64,000 nucleotides of DNA from Janibacter massiliensis (GCF_900289115.1 NZ_LT985196.1:554980-618979), one strand, 5' to 3'; counted from the stretch's first letter, positions 9,253 through 17,373 are shown. Notes: a model not told the origin generated them from the sequence alone. Program-made: numbers and translations.

Positions 9253-10468
9253 GCCGCTCGAGCTGCAGGAAGGGGTCGCCCGAGACGACTGCGATCTCAC
9301 GGTCGAGCAGGCGTTCGCACTCGACGCGTCCGGGTGGCTGACCGTGACGCGGTCCCCCGGCGGGCGGTGGACCGTCGCACCGAGGACATGGGTCGGATCT
9401 GCGCGAATCGGTGATCTCGACGTCGTCATCCGCCCCAAGCTGCCGATCCGGAGGGTGTTCTTCCTCCTCGGGTACGCGGCCGGGAACGACCGGTGGGACG
9501 CGACGCCTACCGCCATGGCGACGACGGATGACCTCGTCGATGCGATGGCGAGCGCGTTCGTCGCCCAGGCGGAGCGAGCGATCGGCCAGGGCTTGCTGCA
9601 GGGGTACCGCACGGTCGAGGACGCGCTGCCGGTCGTCCGCGGGCGGATACGGCTCGCCGACCAGATGCGGCAGCACTTCGGGTTGGCGCTCCCGGTCGAG
9701 GTCACCTACGACGAGTTCGACACCGACATCGCCGAGAACCAGATTCTCAAGGCGGCGGCGACGGTGCTGCTCCGCCTGCCGATGGTGCGGCAGGACACGC
9801 GGCGGCGACTCGCCCGGGTACACCGCTCGCTGGCGGACGTCTCGCCGCTCGTGCGCGGGAGCGTCCTGCCTCACTGGTCACCGACGCGCCTCAACGCGAG
9901 ATACCACGTGGCGGTGCCGCTCGCCGAGCTCGTGCTCCGATCGTGCTCTGTCGAGCAGGCCGCGGATCCGACCCAGCGGACGGCGGGCTTCATGATCAAC
10001 ATGGCGACCCTGTTCGAGGACTTCCTCGAACGTGCGCTCCGCGAGGCGATCGAAGGTCGGTTCGGTGGCGGGCTGAAGGGCCAGGACGGGCAGTGGCTCG
10101 ACACCGGCCAGTCCGTGTGGGTCAAGCCCGACCTCGTCTGGTACCCGACCGGGTCGTCGACGGCAGGGGCCGTGATCGACGCGAAGTACAAGGCGGAGAA
10201 GCCGTCCGGGTATCCGAACGCGGACCTGTACCAGATGCTCGCCTACTGCACGATCCTCGGCCTCGACCGGGGACACCTCGTGTACGCGAAGGGTCAGGCC
10301 GAGCCAGCGCACCGAGTCGTCCGCAACGCGGGCGTCACCCTGGTCCAGCACGCCCTCGACCTAGACCAGGAACCTGACGCGCTGCTAGTGCAGGTCGGAC
10401 ATCTCGCGACTAGGGTCGTCGCACGGGAGTCGGGCGTCAAGCCACGTAGGTCGGGGGACTCGAACTAG
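9242..10468 (+). CDS. mcrC: McrC nuclease subunit of the McrBC-type restriction complex
   Basis: Nuclease partner of the McrB-like AAA+ protein, 408 residues. The N-terminal half carries the McrC pattern VRGRIRLADQM and DEFDTDIAENQILKAAA. The C-terminal PD-(D/E)XK domain shows KPDLVWYP with D297 and VIDAKYKAE with D313 and K315, the usual D-x(n)-D-A-K form of McrC. GTG 9242 is chosen because it overlaps the mcrB end by 11 bases and gives the family length; TTG 9212 is the only longer alternative of note. In known McrBC, the AAA+ ring translocates DNA after the reader finds a modified base and McrC makes the cut. Here the reader differs from the classical McrB N domain, so the recognised modification is unknown. 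Confidence 0.88.
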   Translation: MTPEPLELQEGVARDDCDLTVEQAFALDASGWLTVTRSPGGRWTVAPRTWVGSARIGDLDVVIRPKLPIRRVFFLLGYAAGNDRWDATPTAMATTDDLVDAMASAFVAQAERAIGQGLLQGYRTVEDALPVVRGRIRLADQMRQHFGLALPVEVTYDEFDTDIAENQILKAAATVLLRLPMVRQDTRRRLARVHRSLADVSPLVRGSVLPHWSPTRLNARYHVAVPLAELVLRSCSVEQAADPTQRTAGFMINMATLFEDFLERALREAIEGRFGGGLKGQDGQWLDTGQSVWVKPDLVWYPTGSSTAGAVIDAKYKAEKPSGYPNADLYQMLAYCTILGLDRGHLVYAKGQAEPAHRVVRNAGVTLVQHALDLDQEPDALLVQVGHLATRVVARESGVKPRRSGDSN

Positions 10469-10502
10469 TTCCGGCGGAAGCCGCGACGAGAACTTAGGGG
10501 CA

Positions 10503-11423
10503 GTGGTGGTCCGAGCGGAATTCGAAGAAAAAGAGTATGAAACCTTCGCGAATGTTGAATTGTACCAACTAGGGCGTCGGGGGCCACTGCCTCCCCTATG
10601 GACGCCCGGCCAGGTCCTCGAAGCAACTTTGGGCTACGACGCCGCGGCGAACGTGCGCCTAAATAAATCGCTTCGCCGAGCAATGGCGCTCCCGCCTAGG
10701 CGGCACGCGCGAATGGACGGCGTGACCACCGCGGCAATCTATCCCGCGCGTGGGCAGTATGCGAACATTCCACGATTTGTGGCGAGCCTATTTATCCAGT
10801 ATAAACGGCCTGACAGGATGAGCGGTCGAGGCCAGTCAGCACATCTCTGGAACGGCCAACGCTACTACCGTGCTCGAATCGAAACCGATTCCAACCAGTA
10901 TAGAATCCTCCGTGATCTCGATCAGATGGTTCATCCGAGGGCAGTCGTCCGCTATGCCGCGCCAGCATTCCACACTCGAACCGAACTCTTCGCATCTGCG
11001 TCGACCCACGCGGTCCTGGAACGGACAGCATTTCTTCGACCGGTTCGACTGAAGGACCAGCACACCTACTGGACCTACCGAATGCCTGGTAGCATGGGGC
11101 TGTGGAACCCCGCGGGGGATGCCTCCTATGCGGAGAGCATCGACCAAATGGTCGAAAACCTGTCGGATAGGCAGGAATCAGAAACACTCCAGTCCCATTT
11201 GAGAGAACTTTTTCTATCAATTGCAGAGGCCGATCACCTTGGCTTAACGGACAGCGACCGCCGCCTGCTAGATGCGTTCCTAGCGCCTAATGCGCGCATC
11301 GGGCGGCATTCGCAAGCGAGAGCGATACTCGCGATTTCCGGGTGGGTAGTGCGCCAACGCCTCACTTGGCGGCTGATAGCCCAACCACACGATCGCTACC
11401 GTGCTGGGATGATCGGGGCATGA
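10503..11423 (+). CDS. Unrecognised island protein, possible Q-x-K nuclease-like fold
   Basis: I cannot name this 306-residue protein. Its base composition is clearly more AT-rich than its neighbours, with codons such as aaa, gaa, tat and tta, which suggests a separate acquisition. An acidic first helix (EFEEKEYETF), then a GYD (D50), and then the strand LFIQYKRP with Q99 and K101 imitate the E / D / (E,Q)-x-K order of PD-(D/E)XK enzymes. It may therefore be a third nuclease-like component or an inactive relative; this is tentative. It lies 34 bases after mcrC. Its TGA overlaps the purB ATG at 11420, so ribosomes may pass from the island into purB. GTG 10503 is preceded by a TTAGGGG stretch usable as a ribosome site. 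Confidence 0.6.
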   Translation: MVVRAEFEEKEYETFANVELYQLGRRGPLPPLWTPGQVLEATLGYDAAANVRLNKSLRRAMALPPRRHARMDGVTTAAIYPARGQYANIPRFVASLFIQYKRPDRMSGRGQSAHLWNGQRYYRARIETDSNQYRILRDLDQMVHPRAVVRYAAPAFHTRTELFASASTHAVLERTAFLRPVRLKDQHTYWTYRMPGSMGLWNPAGDASYAESIDQMVENLSDRQESETLQSHLRELFLSIAEADHLGLTDSDRRLLDAFLAPNARIGRHSQARAILAISGWVVRQRLTWRLIAQPHDRYRAGMIGA

Positions 11424-12844
11424 CCTCGACGCCGCGTGCCTCTCTCGCCGACATCACCCCGCCGATCGCCCTCGGCGCGCTCGACGGGCGCTACCGCCCC
11501 GCCGTGTCCGACCTCGTCGACCACCTGAGCGAGCCGGCGCTCAACCGCACCCGCGCGCACGTCGAGATCGAGTGGCTCATCCACCTCACCGACCGGCAGG
11601 TCGTCCCGAACGTCCGGGCGCTCACCGACGACGAGAAGGCGAAGCTGCGCGCCGTCATCACCGAGTTCGGCGCGCGGGACATCGACGAGATGGCGACGAC
11701 CGAGCGCGTCACGCAGCACGACGTCAAGGCCGTCGAGTACTACCTCAAGGAGCGGCTGCACCGGATCGCCCCGGCGCCGGAGGACCGCGGCCTGGCCGAG
11801 CTCATCCACTTCTGCTGCACGTCCGAGGACATCAACAACCTCTCCTACGCGCTCATGGTCCAGGGCGCGATCGAGCAGGTGTGGCTCCCCCGCGCGACGA
11901 CCCTCGTCGAGGCCCTCGCGACGATGGCGAGCGACCTGCGGGACGTCCCCCTGCTGGCCCACACCCACGGCCAGCCGGCGACCCCGACGACGATGGGCAA
12001 GGAGCTCGCGGTCCTCGCGTTCCGCCTCCAGCGCCAGCTGCGCCGCATCGAGGACGCCGAGTACCTCGGCAAGCTCAACGGCGCGACCGGCACGTACGGC
12101 GCGCACCTGGCTGCGGTCCCCGGCGCCGACTGGCAGGACATCAGCGAGTCGTTCGTCACTGGGCTCGGCCTCACGTGGAACCCGCTGACGACGCAGATCG
12201 AGTCGCACGACTGGCAGGCCGAGCTGTACGCCGACGTCGCGCGCTTCAACCGCGTCCTGCACAACCTCTGCACCGACGTCTGGACGTACATCTCGATGGG
12301 CTACTTCGCCCAGGTGCGTGGGCAGGGCACGGTCGGGTCGAGCACGATGCCGCACAAGGTCAACCCCATCCGCTTCGAGAACGCCGAGGCCAACCTCGAG
12401 GTGTCGAACGCCCTCCTCGACGTCCTCGCAAGCACCCTCGTCCAGTCCCGGCTCCAGCGGGACCTCACCGACTCCTCGATGCAGCGCAACATCGGCGTCG
12501 CGCTCGGCCACGGCCTCCTCGCGATCGACAACGTCACCCGCGGGCTCGCGGGGCTGGACGCCGTGCCCGAGGCGATGGCGGCCGACCTCGACGCGAACTG
12601 GGAGGTGCTCGGCGAGCCGATCCAGACGGCGATGCGAGCCCTCGGCGCGCAGGGCGTCCCCGGCATGGAGAACCCGTACGAGCGCCTCAAGGACCTCACG
12701 CGCGGTCGGCGGATCGGCCAGCCGGAGCTCGTCGAGTTCGTCCACGGGCTCGGGCTGCCGGCCGAGGTCGAGGAGCGACTCGCGGCGATGACGCCGGCGA
12801 CGTACGTGGGCCTGGCGCCCGAGCTCGTCGACCACCTCGACTGA
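11420..12844 (+). CDS. purB: Adenylosuccinate lyase
   Basis: Cytosolic purine-synthesis enzyme that splits SAICAR to AICAR and adenylosuccinate to AMP, releasing fumarate. The 474 residues match the E. coli-type PurB subclass, with the opening ALDGRYRPAV, TSEDINN, HTHGQPATPTTMGKE, and the fumarase-superfamily signature GSSTMPHKVNPIRFENAE that carries the catalytic serine loop. ATG 11420 is chosen because upstream in-frame codons do not look like PurB and because it forms an ATGA overlap with the end of the defence island. No purB promoter is obvious in the preceding gene, so expression may come partly through the island or from a promoter hidden inside it. Confidence 0.97.
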   Translation: MTSTPRASLADITPPIALGALDGRYRPAVSDLVDHLSEPALNRTRAHVEIEWLIHLTDRQVVPNVRALTDDEKAKLRAVITEFGARDIDEMATTERVTQHDVKAVEYYLKERLHRIAPAPEDRGLAELIHFCCTSEDINNLSYALMVQGAIEQVWLPRATTLVEALATMASDLRDVPLLAHTHGQPATPTTMGKELAVLAFRLQRQLRRIEDAEYLGKLNGATGTYGAHLAAVPGADWQDISESFVTGLGLTWNPLTTQIESHDWQAELYADVARFNRVLHNLCTDVWTYISMGYFAQVRGQGTVGSSTMPHKVNPIRFENAEANLEVSNALLDVLASTLVQSRLQRDLTDSSMQRNIGVALGHGLLAIDNVTRGLAGLDAVPEAMAADLDANWEVLGEPIQTAMRALGAQGVPGMENPYERLKDLTRGRRIGQPELVEFVHGLGLPAEVEERLAAMTPATYVGLAPELVDHLD

Positions 12845-12901
12845 GGGCCTCGGCCGGCCCCGCTTCGCGGCGGGATGTGATGGCCGACCCCCCTTGTGCA
12901 T

Positions 12902-12917
12902 TCGAACAGGTGTTCGA
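12902..12917. promoter_or_regulatory. LexA-type SOS box
   Basis: TCGAAC-AGGT-GTTCGA is a perfect 6-4-6 dyad matching the actinobacterial/mycobacterial LexA consensus TCGAACnnnnGTTCGA. It directly abuts a TAACGT -10-like hexamer at 12918-12923, and GTG 12930 follows 6 bases later. Bound LexA would cover the promoter, so the HNH gene should be DNA-damage inducible. Confidence 0.88.
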
Positions 12918-12929
12918 TAACGTTGGGGC

Positions 12930-14405
12930 GTGGCCATCGCGGCGCTGGATCTGCAGGCCCCGGGCGGGGGGATGCCCGGGGCGATCGGTGATGCGCACGC
13001 GGCGGTGGACGCTGCCCTGGCCGCGGGGGCCGGTGGGGTGGGGTCGTTGGCCGAGCTGCGCGCGGCGTTGGGTGAGGCGGAGCGGCTGGTGCGGCGGGCG
13101 GAGGCGGTGCGGTTGGCGGTGATCCGGGAGATCGACCGGCGTGGGGCGGCCGCGTCGGCGGGGCACACGGACACCGGGTCGTTCGTCGCGATGGTGACGA
13201 ACACCGACCGGGTCAAGGCCGCGGGTGCGGCGCGGTTGGCGGCGGACCTGGAGGCGAGCGCGACGGGTGCGGCGCTGGCGCGGGGGGAGATCTCCAGCGA
13301 GCACGCGCGGGTCATCACCCAGGCGTTGGCGGACCTGCCGGGGTCGGTGGACGAGGCGGGGCGGGCGGTGGTCGAGGAGTCGCTGGTGCGGGCTGCGGGT
13401 GGGATGAACCCGAGGAGCCTGCGGCGGTTCGGTCGGCGGGCGATCGAGGCGGTCGAGCCGGATCCGGTGGTGGTGGACGAGCACGAGAACTCCCTGGTGG
13501 AGGCGCAGGAACGGGCGGCGTGGGAGAACACGACGTTCTGGATGCGGGATGCCGGTGACGGCACGACCCATGGCCGGTTCACGGTGCCGACGGTGCAGGC
13601 GCACGCGGTGAAGAAGGTCCTGGACGCGATGACCGCGCCGCGGCGGCGCACGGACGACACCCCGGAGGCGTACCGGGACGACGCGCGTGCCGGCGGGTCA
13701 CCGGCCGACGCTGCCGACGTGGGGCTGGCGGGGCCGTTCGACGCGGACCCGGCGATGTTGACGCCGCAGCAGCGGGAGGTCGCGGACCTGCATGCGGCGT
13801 ACTCGACGGCGTGGAACGAGACCGGTGACCAGGGGCGGCGGTGGCAGCAGCTGCGGGGTCAGGCGTTCGCGTCGTTGATCGAGCGGATCCCGACCGACCA
13901 TCTGCACGACAAGGTCGCGGCCACGGTCGTGGTCCATGTCGATCTGGCAACGCTGCGCGGGGAGCACGCGAAGGCCTCGAGCACCGACACCGGGGAGCTG
14001 ATGTCTGCCGGGGAGCTGCGGCGGTGGGCGGCCGGGGCGGGGATCATCCCGGGCGTCCTGGGTGGGGAGTCGGTGCCGCTGGACCTGGGGCAGGGGAGCA
14101 GGTGCTTCACGACCCACCAGCGGCTGGCGTTGGCGAAGGTCTACGAGGAGTGCGCCGCGGAGCACTGCGGCCGGCCGTTCGCGTGGTGCGAGATCCACCA
14201 CGACCACCCGTGGAAGGACGAGGGCCGCACGAGCCTGGACAACGCGATCCCCCTCTGCCCGTTCCACCACCGGCTCATCGACCAACGACCACACGTCGTC
14301 GAACCCGCCGACCCGCCGCAGGATCCACGAGATCCACGAGATCCCAGCGGCCGATCACGCGAGCGGACGGAACGGAAGGTGGTGCGCTTCCACGACCAGA
14401 CCTAG
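12930..14405 (+). CDS. DUF222 / 13E12-family HNH endonuclease
   Basis: A 491-residue member of the actinobacterial 13E12 repeat family. A long DUF222 region (about 25-330) rich in A, E and R is followed by a C-terminal HNH nuclease at about 405-455: a cysteine pair around CAAEHCGRPFAWC, then EIHHDHPW, an N in LDNAIPLC and a closing CPFHHRLID. Such proteins are multicopy in actinobacteria, and several mycobacterial relatives are known LexA targets. That fits the perfect SOS box just upstream. GTG 12930 sits 6 bases after a TAACGT hexamer, with no ribosome site, so a leaderless transcript is likely. The natural substrate of the family is not established. Confidence 0.9.
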   Translation: MAIAALDLQAPGGGMPGAIGDAHAAVDAALAAGAGGVGSLAELRAALGEAERLVRRAEAVRLAVIREIDRRGAAASAGHTDTGSFVAMVTNTDRVKAAGAARLAADLEASATGAALARGEISSEHARVITQALADLPGSVDEAGRAVVEESLVRAAGGMNPRSLRRFGRRAIEAVEPDPVVVDEHENSLVEAQERAAWENTTFWMRDAGDGTTHGRFTVPTVQAHAVKKVLDAMTAPRRRTDDTPEAYRDDARAGGSPADAADVGLAGPFDADPAMLTPQQREVADLHAAYSTAWNETGDQGRRWQQLRGQAFASLIERIPTDHLHDKVAATVVVHVDLATLRGEHAKASSTDTGELMSAGELRRWAAGAGIIPGVLGGESVPLDLGQGSRCFTTHQRLALAKVYEECAAEHCGRPFAWCEIHHDHPWKDEGRTSLDNAIPLCPFHHRLIDQRPHVVEPADPPQDPRDPRDPSGRSRERTERKVVRFHDQT

Positions 14406-14453
14406 CGCTGGTCGACCCGCGCGGGGGCCCAGGCAGTACGCGGGACCCAGGCA

Positions 14454-14489
14454 GCGGGCGGGGCTCGGTCAGCGGGCGGGGCTCGGTCA
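14454..14489. repeat. Two tandem 18-bp units spanning the bfr stop codon
   Basis: The 18-bp unit GCGGGCGGGGCTCGGTCA occurs twice in a row between the convergent HNH and bfr genes. On the minus strand each copy begins with TGA, so the second copy places another in-frame stop 18 bases after the bfr stop. Confidence 0.8.
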
Positions 14490-14975
14490 GGCGGGGTTGA
14501 CGGAGACGTCGACCTGCTGCGCGAGGTAGTTCTGCACGCCCGTGGCCCGGATGGCGTCGAGCTGCGACTCGAACCAGTCGGCGTGCTCCTCCTCCTCGCG
14601 GGCGGACTCCTCGAAGACGAGGGCCGTCGCGTTGTCGCCGAGCGCGTGACACTCCGAGGCCGCCGAGTTGAACAGGCGGACCGCCGAGACCTCGCTCTCG
14701 AGTGCGAGGCGGAGCATCTCCTCGGGCGTCTCCCCGACCTGGATGTGACCCAGGCGCTGGACGTTCGGGTGACCGTCGAACATGAGAATCCGCTGGATGT
14801 AGGCGTCCGCGTCCTTCATCTCGCCGATCGACAGGTCGTAGAAGACCTTGCCGAGGCGCGGCAGGCCCCAGTTGTCGAGCATCCGCGCGTTGAGGAAGTA
14901 CGCGTTGGTGACCGTCAGCTCGAACGTGAGCGCCTCGTTGAGCAGCTCGACGACACGGGGGCTAATGGGCTGCAT
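14487..14975 (-). CDS. bfr: Bacterioferritin
   Basis: Iron-storage protein of 162 residues that would form a 24-mer shell with haem between subunits. The N-terminal half aligns well with E. coli Bfr (FELTVTNAYFLNARMLDNWGL, then GEMKDADAYIQRIL). E19 and E52 correspond to ferroxidase ligands E18 and E51, M53 to haem ligand M52, and EEEEHADW near 127-134 supplies the later E and H. The H54 ligand, however, is D55 here, so the di-iron site should differ from the classical one. ATG 14975 is chosen over the longer frame because it starts in the family pattern and overlaps the bfd 3' end by 14 bases, placing both in one iron-regulated operon. Confidence 0.93.
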   Translation of the reverse strand: MQPISPRVVELLNEALTFELTVTNAYFLNARMLDNWGLPRLGKVFYDLSIGEMKDADAYIQRILMFDGHPNVQRLGHIQVGETPEEMLRLALESEVSAVRLFNSAASECHALGDNATALVFEESAREEEEHADWFESQLDAIRATGVQNYLAQQVDVSVNPA

Positions 14976-15192
14976 GGGCGATCTCCCGGTGGAGGCCGGC
15001 ATCGATCCCGGTGCCGGTGAGGACGGTGGCCACCTCATGCTGGCACTGAATGGCCTTCACCGCGAACACGCACCCGCCGCACTCGGAGCCGGCGCCCGTC
15101 CGCTGGCACACCTCGGCGAGGGAATCGGCCCCGGCGTCCACGGCAGCGCGGATCTGCTGGTCGTTGACGACCCGGCAGTGGCACACGATCAC
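14962..15192 (-). CDS. bfd: Bacterioferritin-associated ferredoxin (Bfd-like)
   Basis: Small 76-residue [2Fe-2S] protein. Cysteines C4 and C6 (CHC) and C38 and C41 (CGGC) form the C-x-C / C-x2-C cluster pattern of Bfd. In known systems Bfd docks on bacterioferritin and passes electrons to reduce stored ferric iron for release. The gene lies directly upstream of bfr and overlaps it, which supports that job. The start is GTG 15192, 54 bases downstream of an iron box. The last 20 residues beyond the Bfd core are less conserved. Confidence 0.88.
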   Translation of the reverse strand: MIVCHCRVVNDQQIRAAVDAGADSLAEVCQRTGAGSECGGCVFAVKAIQCQHEVATVLTGTGIDAGLHREIAHAAH

Positions 15193-15246
15193 GGACGGTC
15201 CTCGGCGCGCTGGGAGGGGATGCGAGCGGCGGACCGCCCGAATACT

Positions 15247-15265
15247 TTAGGTGTGCCTTACCTAA
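15247..15265. promoter_or_regulatory. DtxR/IdeR iron box of the bfd-bfr operon
   Basis: TTAGGTGTGCCTTACCTAA is a near-perfect match to the 19-bp DtxR/IdeR consensus TTAGGTTAGSCTAACCTAA. On the minus strand it runs into a TAAAGT -10-like hexamer, so bound iron-loaded regulator would cover the promoter and repress bfd-bfr. Confidence 0.88.
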
Positions 15266-15386
15266 GCACGAGCGGGCCGGGGGTCGCAACCTCCGTCCGG
15301 CGCCCGGCATGGACGCCTCGACCCGCTCCCAGCGTGGTCGATTACCGTGATCGGGCGACAAGTTTCCGAGCCTCCGGAGGTCTCCC

Positions 15387-16319
15387 ATGCGTCGCACGAC
15401 CGTCTCCACGTCCCGGGGTGTCACGTCCCGACGGGTCGCGTCGCGTCGCGGCGCGTCCGTCCTCGTCGCCGCCCTCGCGGTCGCCACCCTCACCGCGTGC
15501 GGGGACACCAACGACGACGCGCCGGCCCCGACGCCCCTGAGCGCGACCTCGACCGCCCCCGACAGCACCGCCACCAGCAGCGGCACCAGCTCGGACGATG
15601 ACTGGACACCGGCCACCTTGACCTCGGGCGGCACCGGTTCCGGCGGGAAGGACGGCGACGGGAAGGCATCGGCCAGCACCGGTTCGGCCGGCTCCACGAC
15701 CCGCCCGACCGGCGACAAGATCGACCCCGACGAGCTGAGCTCACGGATGACCGCCGCCGTCGCGAAGTTCCCGACGGCCCGCGTCCGCGGCGACGTCGAC
15801 GGCGGCAGCGACGGCCTCACGCTCACGGTGGAGGGCGACGAGCAGATCGCCTCCTCGCCACAGATGGACCTCGACGTCGAGCTCGAGGACACCACGGCAC
15901 GGGTGATCGAGACCGGTGGGCAGGTGTACGTCCGCGCAGGCCAGGGCGACTGGATCGCCTTCGCCTCCGACGACGACAGCCACCCGGTCGCGCAGCAGTT
16001 CGGGCCGATCATCAAGCGGCTCCGGATCGGCGACACCCTCGACGCCCTGGCTGCGGGCACTCGCGAGGTGCGCGAGCAGGGCACGGTGACCGTCGACGGC
16101 GTCCGAACGACCAAGTACGCCCTCGTCGTCGACAGCCGAAAGATGATGGCCGCCTACGGGGACACGATCCCGGACAGCGCGCCCGACACCGTGATCTTCA
16201 CCGTGTGGCTCGACTCGCGAGACCTGCTGCGGAAGGCCGACTACACGGTCGGCACGACCCACGCCGTCATCCGGACCGACCAGTGGGGCAAGAAGGTGTC
16301 GATCTCGGCCCCGAGCTGA
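15387..16319 (+). CDS. Secreted lipoprotein, LppX/LprG-like fold (putative)
   Basis: Exported lipoprotein of 310 residues. A basic N-terminus and hydrophobic stretch (VLVAALAVATLTAC) end in a lipobox, with the lipidated cysteine near residue 34. A low-complexity S/T/D/G linker to about residue 110 is followed by a 200-residue beta-rich domain (RVRGDVDGG, GGQVYVRAGQGDW, DSRDLLRKADYTV) resembling the LppX/LprAFG or related lipoprotein folds of actinobacteria, which bind lipids or probe the envelope. GGAGG lies just before ATG 15387, and a TACCGT hexamer at 15343-15348 is a plausible -10. It diverges from bfd. The assignment rests on general pattern only; ligand unknown. Confidence 0.7.
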   Translation: MRRTTVSTSRGVTSRRVASRRGASVLVAALAVATLTACGDTNDDAPAPTPLSATSTAPDSTATSSGTSSDDDWTPATLTSGGTGSGGKDGDGKASASTGSAGSTTRPTGDKIDPDELSSRMTAAVAKFPTARVRGDVDGGSDGLTLTVEGDEQIASSPQMDLDVELEDTTARVIETGGQVYVRAGQGDWIAFASDDDSHPVAQQFGPIIKRLRIGDTLDALAAGTREVREQGTVTVDGVRTTKYALVVDSRKMMAAYGDTIPDSAPDTVIFTVWLDSRDLLRKADYTVGTTHAVIRTDQWGKKVSISAPS

Positions 16320-16366
16320 GCTGGGGCGATCCGGGGCGACGACGGGCAGCCGTCATCCGGTGTGCG

Positions 16367-17263
16367 TCAGGGTGAGTCGACGCCGCCGTTGACGTTGAGC
16401 GTCTCGCCGATGACGTAGCTGCTCTCCGCCGACGCGAGGAAGACGTACGCCGGGGCGAGCTCGACCGGCTGACCGGCACGGCCGATCGGCTGCCCGACGC
16501 CGAACTTCGGCAGCTTCTCCTTCGGCTGGCCCTCGACGACCTGCAGCGGCGTCCAGATCGGGCCCGGCGCGACGAGGTTGACGCGGATCCCCTTCGGCGC
16601 GAGCTGCTTGGCCAGCCCCTTGCCGAAGGTGTTCATCGCGCCCTTGGTCATCGCGTAGTCGAGCAGGTGGTCGCTCGGGGAGTACGCCTGGATCGACGTC
16701 GTGAGGATGATCGACGCGCCCGCCTCCAGGTGCGGCACGACGTCCTTGAGCAGCCAGAACATCCCGTAGACGTTCGTCTTCACGGTCTCGTCGAACTGCT
16801 CGTCGGTGATGTCGGTGATCGCCGGGCGGCTGACCTGCTTGCCGGCGTTGACGACGACGACGTCGAGGCCGCCGAGCTCGGCGATCGCCCGCTCGACGAG
16901 CTCGGTGTTGAACTGCCGGTCCCGCACGTCACCGGGGATCGAGACGCCCGTGCGGCCCTCGGCGCGGATGAGCTCGACGATCTTGTCCGCGTCGGGCTGC
17001 TCGTCCGGCAGGTGGGTGATCACGACGTCGGCCCCCTCCCGGGCGAAGGCGATCGCCGTCGCGGCGCCGATGCCCGAGTCGCCGCCGGTGATGAGCGCGC
17101 GACGGCCCTCGAGCCGGCCGGTGCCTCGGTACGACGTCTCGCCGAGGTCGGCCTTCGGGTCGAGCTTCGCGTCGAGACCGGGGAAGTCCTGGTCCTGCGG
17201 GTCGGGCGTGATCTTCGGGTGCCGGTCGACGGGATTGTCCTGGGACAGCTGGTCGTTGGTCAT
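16367..17263 (-). CDS. Short-chain dehydrogenase/reductase, YghA / general-stress type
   Basis: NAD(P)-dependent oxidoreductase of 298 residues. A 45-residue N-terminal extension typical of the YghA/YdaD subgroup is followed by a Rossmann fold with ITGGDSGIG (dinucleotide binding), VVNAGKQ (NNAG variant), the serine in TTSIQAYSP, and the catalytic pair in YAMTK. Members of this subgroup are often stress-induced; the substrate is unknown. It is convergent with the lipoprotein gene at 48 bases and divergent from copZ, 110 bases away. Confidence 0.93.
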   Translation of the reverse strand: MTNDQLSQDNPVDRHPKITPDPQDQDFPGLDAKLDPKADLGETSYRGTGRLEGRRALITGGDSGIGAATAIAFAREGADVVITHLPDEQPDADKIVELIRAEGRTGVSIPGDVRDRQFNTELVERAIAELGGLDVVVVNAGKQVSRPAITDITDEQFDETVKTNVYGMFWLLKDVVPHLEAGASIILTTSIQAYSPSDHLLDYAMTKGAMNTFGKGLAKQLAPKGIRVNLVAPGPIWTPLQVVEGQPKEKLPKFGVGQPIGRAGQPVELAPAYVFLASAESSYVIGETLNVNGGVDSP

Positions 17264-17373
17264 GAGGTGGACGATAGGTCCACGGTGTGTGCGTCACATC
17301 ACCCCGATGGGGGTGCGAGCGCGCCGCCAGACCCGACGACCCGTTGTCGGATCCCTACGAGAAGGTGGAGCAC

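Noticed and set aside
8113..9705. Long open frame on the minus strand across mcrB-mcrC
   Set aside because: High GC keeps antisense frames open. It has no domain, and both sense genes have clear motifs and coupled starts.
11396..13660. Minus-strand frame of over 700 codons across purB and the HNH gene
   Set aside because: Arginine/alanine-rich antisense shadow of two well-supported genes.
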